DNA of 64,000 bases. Origin: Micractinium sp. NFX-FRZ (lineage: Eukaryota; Chlorophyta; Trebouxiophyceae; Chlorellales; Chlorellaceae). Of this stretch, positions 58,901-64,000 are shown in pieces. The DNA lies in NCBI GenBank assembly GCA_029339195.1, contig JAPTJF010000340.1, positions 1 to 64,000 on the forward strand, in the 5' to 3' direction. Below the pieces are notes generated by a model. It was not told the origin of the DNA. It saw nothing but the letters and a program-made list of their open reading frames with translations, and searched no databases. Every line of letters starts with the position of its first letter. The first letter of the stretch is position 1. A program made the position numbers and the translations under genes.

Positions 58901-60989
58901 CGTGGTATTTGAAGCATCAGTGCTGACATGTACCAGCCCTGGACAGGCCACATCTGCGGCGGCGCAACACAGCGCAGGGAGCAGGGCGGGGGCGGGGGCC
59001 AAGGGGGAGGTGAGCACGAGGCTGGTTGTCGGAGATGAGGTGCCCAGGCCACGGTGAGCTGGCAGCACGGGCAGGGCCAGAAGGGGAGGTGACCACGAGG
59101 GAAGTTGGAGACGACAAAGCGGCCAGCAAGGTGAGCTGCCAGCATGCCGGGGTGTGCTGAGAAAGTGAGAGGGAGAGTGCCTGCGGGGGTTGTGGCTGCG
59201 CTGTTTTGCGGCTCAGCAAACGCGGGACGCGGACGATTGCAGGTTGCCAGCCCGAGGGCCCACCCCGCTTATTGCTTTACCCTGGTGGTCCGCCTGTCCA
59301 CGCACAAGTAATCCATATAGCACCCCGATTACATGCACAAGTATGCACAAGTATGCACAAGTGTGCACAAAGTACACTGCATACTGTAGTGACCCCCCTG
59401 CACGCACCCCTGCACACGGCAGTCAGCCGGGCGATAGCTGGGTAGCTCTGGAACTCGGCCTCCACCATCGGGTTGGAGGAGCGGAACTGGAAGGGGGGGA
59501 GGAAGGGGGAAGCCAGTAGGAAGGTGAGCAGGGGCAGCTCTGGAACTCGGCTACAACCATTGGGTCGGGGGAGCAGTACTGCATTGGAGGGGAAGGGGGG
59601 AAGAACATTGGAAGGAAGGCCTCCTACTGCGTCCTGCCGTGCAGCTTCATACCACAGCATACGGTGACGAGCCAACCCACAAACAAGGCGCCAGGATCTG
59701 AGCATCTTACCTTGAGCAGCTCGTCCCCGACCTGGGTGAGGCGCACAGGGAGCTGGCGGAAGGAGGTGCCACCTGGCGCCACCTGGCGCAGCCCCCGCGC
59801 CAGCAGGGACTGCAGCAGCGCCCACTTGACCGCGCTGCCCTGCTCCCGCTCTGCAGGCAGGCCACAGGGGGGGTGCATGGGGGGCGCCTGGTGTGGATGG
59901 GGAGGCGGGAGAGGCTGTGGGTGGGGTGGCTCGTGTTTGATGCCCGCTGGAGAGCCCCTGGCTTGCTGGCTGGGGCCCAGTGAGAGCCTGTCGTCTGCCT
60001 GCATGTGTAACTGCCCTGCCCACCTGGCACCACCGCAAAGCAGCAGGACGAAAAGAAGGCCAGCGCGGCTGGCAGGTCGTCCACCCCTGGCAGCTCTACC
60101 GCTCCTGCAGGCTCAGAGGCATTGGCCAGGTGCGCTGCCTGCGTGGATCCCATCTGCTGCTGCTGCTGTGCCTGCGGCAAGGGCAGCACCCGCGCCGGCG
60201 GCTTGGCGGGCGCTGCCGCCTGGTGCGTGCCAGCGCCGTAGGCGCCGACGCGGGTGCTGCCGCCGTAACTGCCGACGTGGGTGCTGCTGAAGTGGGTGCT
60301 GCTACTGCTGCCGCTGCCACTGCCGCCGCCACTGCTTCTCTGCTGCCAGAACTGGATGTCCAGAGCCAGGTCGCCAGCTAGGCGAGGCACCACAATGGCA
60401 TTGAGTGCGCTCAGCGCTGCCGCCGCCTGGGCCACACTGCCTAAGTACACCTCGGCGGCCTGCTGGCCGCGGCTGCCGGGCGGTGCGGGGCCCAGACGCA
60501 CGGCCTTGATAGCACCAAAGCTGCGGGGGGTGGGGGGTGGGGGGAGGGAAGGTGGGAAGGAGTGGCTGCGGGGGAGAGGGGCGTGGAAGGTGCGAGGGCG
60601 CGCGGCAGGGCACTCAGGGCAAGAGGCAGGCAGGACAGAGAAGCAGCATGTGATTGGTTGTCGGTGCTGCTAAGCACAGTAATGAATGGTGATTGAAAAG
60701 AGGAATGCAGGAGCAGAGGGACGAAGGAAGCCAGAGGCGTGGTGAGGCGCCAAGGGGCAGGCGGCAGTGCTGCCGCCACTTATTGCAGCCACTGCCGCGT
60801 TGAACTCTCCCGACATTGCTGCAAACCTCGTCGTGCTGCCCAGCGTCCAAGGAGCTCCATTCACCCTACATGGCGCCCTTTCAGACGCCCCGCTCACCTG
60901 GAAAAAATATTTGCGACGTCGGCCGCGCGGCAATGCTCTACCAAATTGCCCACCCACAGCGCGCTCGTGGGCTCATCGGTGCGAGGCAT
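55997..60989 (-). CDS. RNA-binding protein with RRM-like domains and a MYND zinc finger
   Basis: Eight exons (60989-60898, 60520-60024, 59850-59711, 59486-59408, 58953-58504, 58122-57897, 57480-57323, 56958-55997) join in phase to 867 residues. RRM1 lies at about 8-90 (SALWVGNLVEHCRAADVANIF, then FGAIKAVRLG), as in Spen/FPA-type proteins. Two weaker RRM-like folds follow: RHLVLLGVGDKEDAL ... ALTIHFESRETAVNVAREVEG and SFVRVKKLGPDASRQLLLTFG ... GIGYLYFSSQEAAAAAVAAL. A helical segment (VKWALLQSLLARGLRQV) lies between RRM1 and RRM2. A MYND finger at about 582-624 reads CCAAC ... LRACSACHTVKYCGRDCQ ... HAGEC. The C-terminus is an acidic Ala/Glu-rich tail. A role in RNA processing is inferred; MYND usually binds proline-rich partners. 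Confidence 0.82.
58256..58420. repeat. GGCA-rich tandem repeat, about 58-bp unit
   Basis: Three units of (aggc)n followed by aaagccttggctggtgccat, the third degenerate, inside an RRM-MYND intron. Confidence 0.85.
59525..59585 (-). repeat. copy of RRM-MYND exon 4 5' edge
   Basis: Repeats the ctctggaactcgg ... accat ... ggagcgg pattern of 59447-59485, upstream of the exon and with decayed acceptor. It keeps the MVxAEFQS codons. Confidence 0.7.
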
Positions 60990-61630
60990 GGCCAGCCGAG
61001 GCGGAGCCCTCTTCCCCAACCCTGCCCGTCTGCTAAGGCCAGGCTGCTGGAATGCTGAAAAAATGCCGTGATGCCGATGCAGGGGCTGTCTGCTACTGAG
61101 AGCCGCTGCACTCGAGCAACACAGCACAGCACAGCACAGAGGCGCCACAGCGCAGGACGCCGGTGCAGGCGGGGATGGCATGCACCCGCCCCTTGGCAGC
61201 TCACAACGGCACATTTACACCGTTTTGCTTTGCTTGCATGTATGCACACCGAGGGGGTCAAGGGCAAGAATGGATGGGCAGGAGGAACGAAACAAGGGGT
61301 AAAGATGAGAACCGTGGGGGGCAGGCTCCAGAAGTGGGCGGGTGGGCGGGGCGAAGGGGACAGGCGGCGCCCTATTGGGCCGTGCTTGTGCGCCTGTGCC
61401 CCTCAGAAGGTCACCCCGCTGCTATGCATCTGGACCCGCATCGTGCATGTCAGCCTGCGTCATGACCAGCCCAGGCGCCGCACGCGTGCTGCCGCAGCAT
61501 GGGCGAGCGCGGCGGTCCTGCCTGGGTGGCATGGGACGCCTCACGCTGCTGCCCGCCTGGGCCGCATGCCTGGCCAGGCGGCACTCGACGCCACGCCACG
61601 CTGGGCTGCGCTCACTGCTCACTGCTGCGC
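60990..61630. other. intergenic region
   Basis: Promoter side of RRM-MYND and downstream side of the Tic40-like gene, with minus-strand TGTAA at 61219-61215. No other gene was seen. Confidence 0.5.
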
Positions 61631-64000
61631 TCACTGCTGCGGCGGCTGGCCAAACCCGGGCGGCATGTTCGGGAACGCGCCCGCGCCCGCGGCCTGGGGG
61701 AACATCGTGCTCATCTTCTCAAACACGCGCAGAATCTGCTGGGGGAGGAGCAGGAGTGTTGCAGCACATTCTCAGCGGGCTGGAGCAGCACATGCTTGTC
61801 GTCTGAGAACAAGGCAAGCAGATCTGGCGCGACCCAGTTCAGCACTGGCTCTGAAAGGCAGGGGGGAGGGCGCGCTCGGTTGTTGCTCAAGCATGCGCAG
61901 CACCAGAGCGGAACCGACGAGGGCGGAAGTGCCCGGTGGGCCACTCTTGGCAGGGGCCGGTCCCCAGACCTTGCGGACGCACGTAAACAGTACGTGACTA
62001 ATGAATACCAGTCGTACGCTCTTACCTCTGCGTCGTTCTGGTAGTTGAAGATGGCCATGGGATTCTTCGTGCACTCGGCAATGGCGGTCATGACCTGCGC
62101 ACCAAGTGAAGGGGGTGTGGGGTTTGGGAGGGGAAGGGGGCAGGGTGGGTGAGGGTGTTGCAGGGGCGAGGGAAGGCACGCTGCTTGCGGCTCTTGGTGC
62201 ACTCGGCGTTTGCAATCATGGTCCAAGGGGAAGCACAACCAACCGACACAGAAACCGGATGGGTGGGTGGGTGAGGGGCATGCACGCTGGCTGGGCGTTC
62301 ACGGAGGGACCTCTGCTGTGCATGGCATGCACCTGCCCACCCCCATGCGCACAGCACAGCACAGCACAGCACAGCACGGCGCATGCGCTCACCTTGGTGG
62401 CCAGGCCAGGGCCCGCCTGCTCTGCCAAACCTCACCTTTAGCACACACCCTCTCCCCCTACTTCAACAAGCAAGCAATACTGGGACAACCTACAGATCAT
62501 ATTATTCAGCACCCACCCTGGGGTTTGTCATCATGGTGGCCAGGTCGGGGTCAGCCATCACCTGCACAAGGCACACGGGGAGCGGCGTTGGATGGCGCAA
62601 GCAGAACAGGGCGATCGAGCACCCTTCTTCTCACAGGGGCCAAGGGGAGGACGCAATCGCAGCGGGGGAGGACGCAATCGCAGCGTGACTCCACTCGTTG
62701 CGAACACGGGGTGCAGGTGCAGGGGAAGTGGCGGTGTGAGGGTCTGCATGCAAGCTGGGCGCCCCGGCCCTCGCCGGGCGGGCACCACTCTCCTCGGTCA
62801 GCCCCACAGCCTGCCTTGGGCCTGCTGTGCTCGCTGTGCACGCCTGCCGTGCCTGCTGCGCCCTGCTGTGACCGCTCACCTTCTGGATGAACTGGTCTGG
62901 CGTCATGCCCAGCGCGTCAAACTGCGCCTGCATCTGCAGCACAGCAGCGGTGGGGGAGGAAACAGGGGGGGTGAGCGGTGCGCTTGAGGGTGGACACCGC
63001 CGGGAACTGCACGGCTGCTTTCCTGGCGGCAGCAAGGGAACGGGCACGGGCCGGCAGGCCACAAAACGGAGGGCTGATCTCTTCAGCACGAGAGCCTTTC
63101 CATGCAAGCCCCTGGCCCGCTGCAACCGCTTCGAGGGAATGCACGCGTACACACACACGCCCTGCCGCCCAGGGCTCAGGTTGGGCGCCCATTGCACCAC
63201 CCAACACCAAGGCACCCACACGGCAAGCGCCCCCCTGCGGCCCACCCTCTCCAGGCTCACGTCCATGCCCTGCCCCATCTCCGCCACCGCCCCGGGAAGG
63301 AAGGAAAGGAAAGGCTGCCCCACCCCCAGCTGCCCAGACCAGCACACAACTACATGAGAGGGTGCCGCACCCTCGGGGACCGCACCTGCACCCACCACCC
63401 TCCTCAGCATGTCAGGATGCAAGAAAGAACAACAGAGGGGGGTGCCCCCTCGCCTCCCCCACCCACCCACCTTCTCCGGGCTCGTGTCCAAGCCCTCAAC
63501 AGGTACAACAAGCAACGGAACACAAACTGTGCCCCCTCCCCTCCCCCCCTGTGCCCACCCACCTTCTCCGGGCTCATGTCCATGCCCTGCATCATCTCCG
63601 CCACCGCCGGGCTCCCTGCGTTGGCCGCCTGCTGCTGCAGCATCCCCTCCAGCTGCTGGCGGTACTCCGGGTTGCTGCGCAATACAAGGAAGAGAGGGAC
63701 GAGTAAAGGTGGGTAGTGAGCAGGAAGTAGACGCCTGCTGCTGCAGCATGCCCTCCAGCTGCTGCCGGCACTCTGGGATGCTGCAACGGGGGGGGAGGAG
63801 GAAGGAGTGACAAAGAGGGGGGTACAGAATTGGGGGCAGCAGCAGCAGCAGCACTGGCCGCAGCACCAGCCCGGCCTGCCGCAGTCCGGCCTGTCGCCAC
63901 ACAACACGCGCACCGCACACCCTCTCCTTTGTGTGTGCATGTGCGTCTTCTGGGGCGCATGTCCCTGGGGAGCAACCACAGCACAGCACAGTGCCCGTGC
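61631..64000 (-). CDS. TIC40: Tic40-like plastid import co-chaperone (5' part outside window)
   Basis: Tic40 is a chloroplast inner-envelope co-chaperone that works with Hsp93 at the import channel. Its C-terminus has a Hip/Sti1-like domain. The last five exons are visible: 63674-63563, 62933-62880, 62561-62517, 62094-62026 and 61735-61631. They encode the C-terminal 127 residues: NPEYRQQLEGMLQQQ, AEMMQGMDMSPEK, FDALGMTPDQFIQK, MADPDLATMMTNPR, MTAIAECTKNPMAIFNYQND and a Pro/Gly-rich end (MPPGFGQPPQQ). The NP-YR, DP-LA and NPM-Y-ND patterns match the Tic40/Sti1 fold. The N-terminal transit peptide and membrane segment lie beyond position 64000; 63675-64000 shows only a decayed exon copy. A generic Sti1-domain protein is the alternative. 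Confidence 0.8.
62345..62386. repeat. CACAG pentamer satellite
   Basis: About seven cacag units in a Tic40-like intron. Confidence 0.8.
63240..63500 (-). repeat. copies of Tic40-like exon 3' edge with donor
   Basis: The complement of MxMSPEK plus donor (real at 63560-63600) recurs at 63464-63500 and, more diverged, at 63243-63300 (reading GQGMDVSLERV). Confidence 0.75.
63730..63790 (-). repeat. copy of Tic40-like exon 5' edge
   Basis: Reads SIPECRQQLEGMLQQQ after a gttgcag acceptor. The exon reads NPEYRQQLEGMLQQQ after gcgcag, about 108 bp downstream in gene sense. Confidence 0.8.

Overview
This is intron-dense, GC-rich nuclear DNA from a eukaryote, most likely a trebouxiophyte green alga of the Chlorella type. 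The evidence is direct. Proteins can be rebuilt only by joining many short exons at GT-AG boundaries. TGTAA, the chlorophyte-type polyadenylation signal, lies downstream of several stops. The gene set (elongation factor 3, RWP-RK factor, plant-type GATA factors, Tic40-like plastid import protein) fits a green alga. Nothing bacterial, no CRISPR array and no intact mobile element was seen.

Layout, left to right. 1-461: poly-G, a GT repeat and a decayed exon copy. 462-2214 (-): catalytic subunit of phosphatase PP4, C-terminus missing. 3196-4482 (+): small helical protein of unknown function. 5116-17685 (-): translation elongation factor 3, 26 coding exons, 1116 residues. 19316-25095 (-): PRP19 spliceosomal U-box/WD40 ubiquitin ligase, 14 exons, 509 residues. 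25427-28351 (+): ribosomal protein L7 (uL30), divergent from PRP19. 29079-31338 (+): GATA-finger protein with a Gln/Ala-rich body. 31892-34317 (-): F-box/leucine-rich-repeat gene broken by a stop and a frame change. 35085-39032 (+): NEK-like kinase whose first exon is out of frame because of one extra 10-bp repeat unit. 39533-41973 (+): secreted Cys-rich protein. 44053-50888 (-): RWP-RK transcription factor. 53707-54941 (-): small GATA factor. 55997-60989 (-): protein combining RRM-like domains with a MYND finger. 61631 to beyond the right edge (-): Tic40-like protein.

Each gene is its own transcription unit; there is no shared pathway. Several are housekeeping genes (EF3, RPL7, PRP19, PP4, Tic40) and several are regulatory (two GATA, RWP-RK, NEK).

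The most striking signal lies in the introns. In almost every multi-exon gene, introns hold partial copies of the adjoining exon edge that include the splice site. They lie about 100-220 bp from the true edge and are more diverged the farther away they lie. Copies of 3' exon edges carry the donor and sit downstream; copies of 5' exon edges carry the acceptor and sit upstream. This suggests repeated tandem duplication across exon-intron junctions as a source of intron sequence and decoy splice sites. Exon coordinates were derived by hand from splice motifs, reading-frame continuity and family resemblance; no alignment or transcript data were available.
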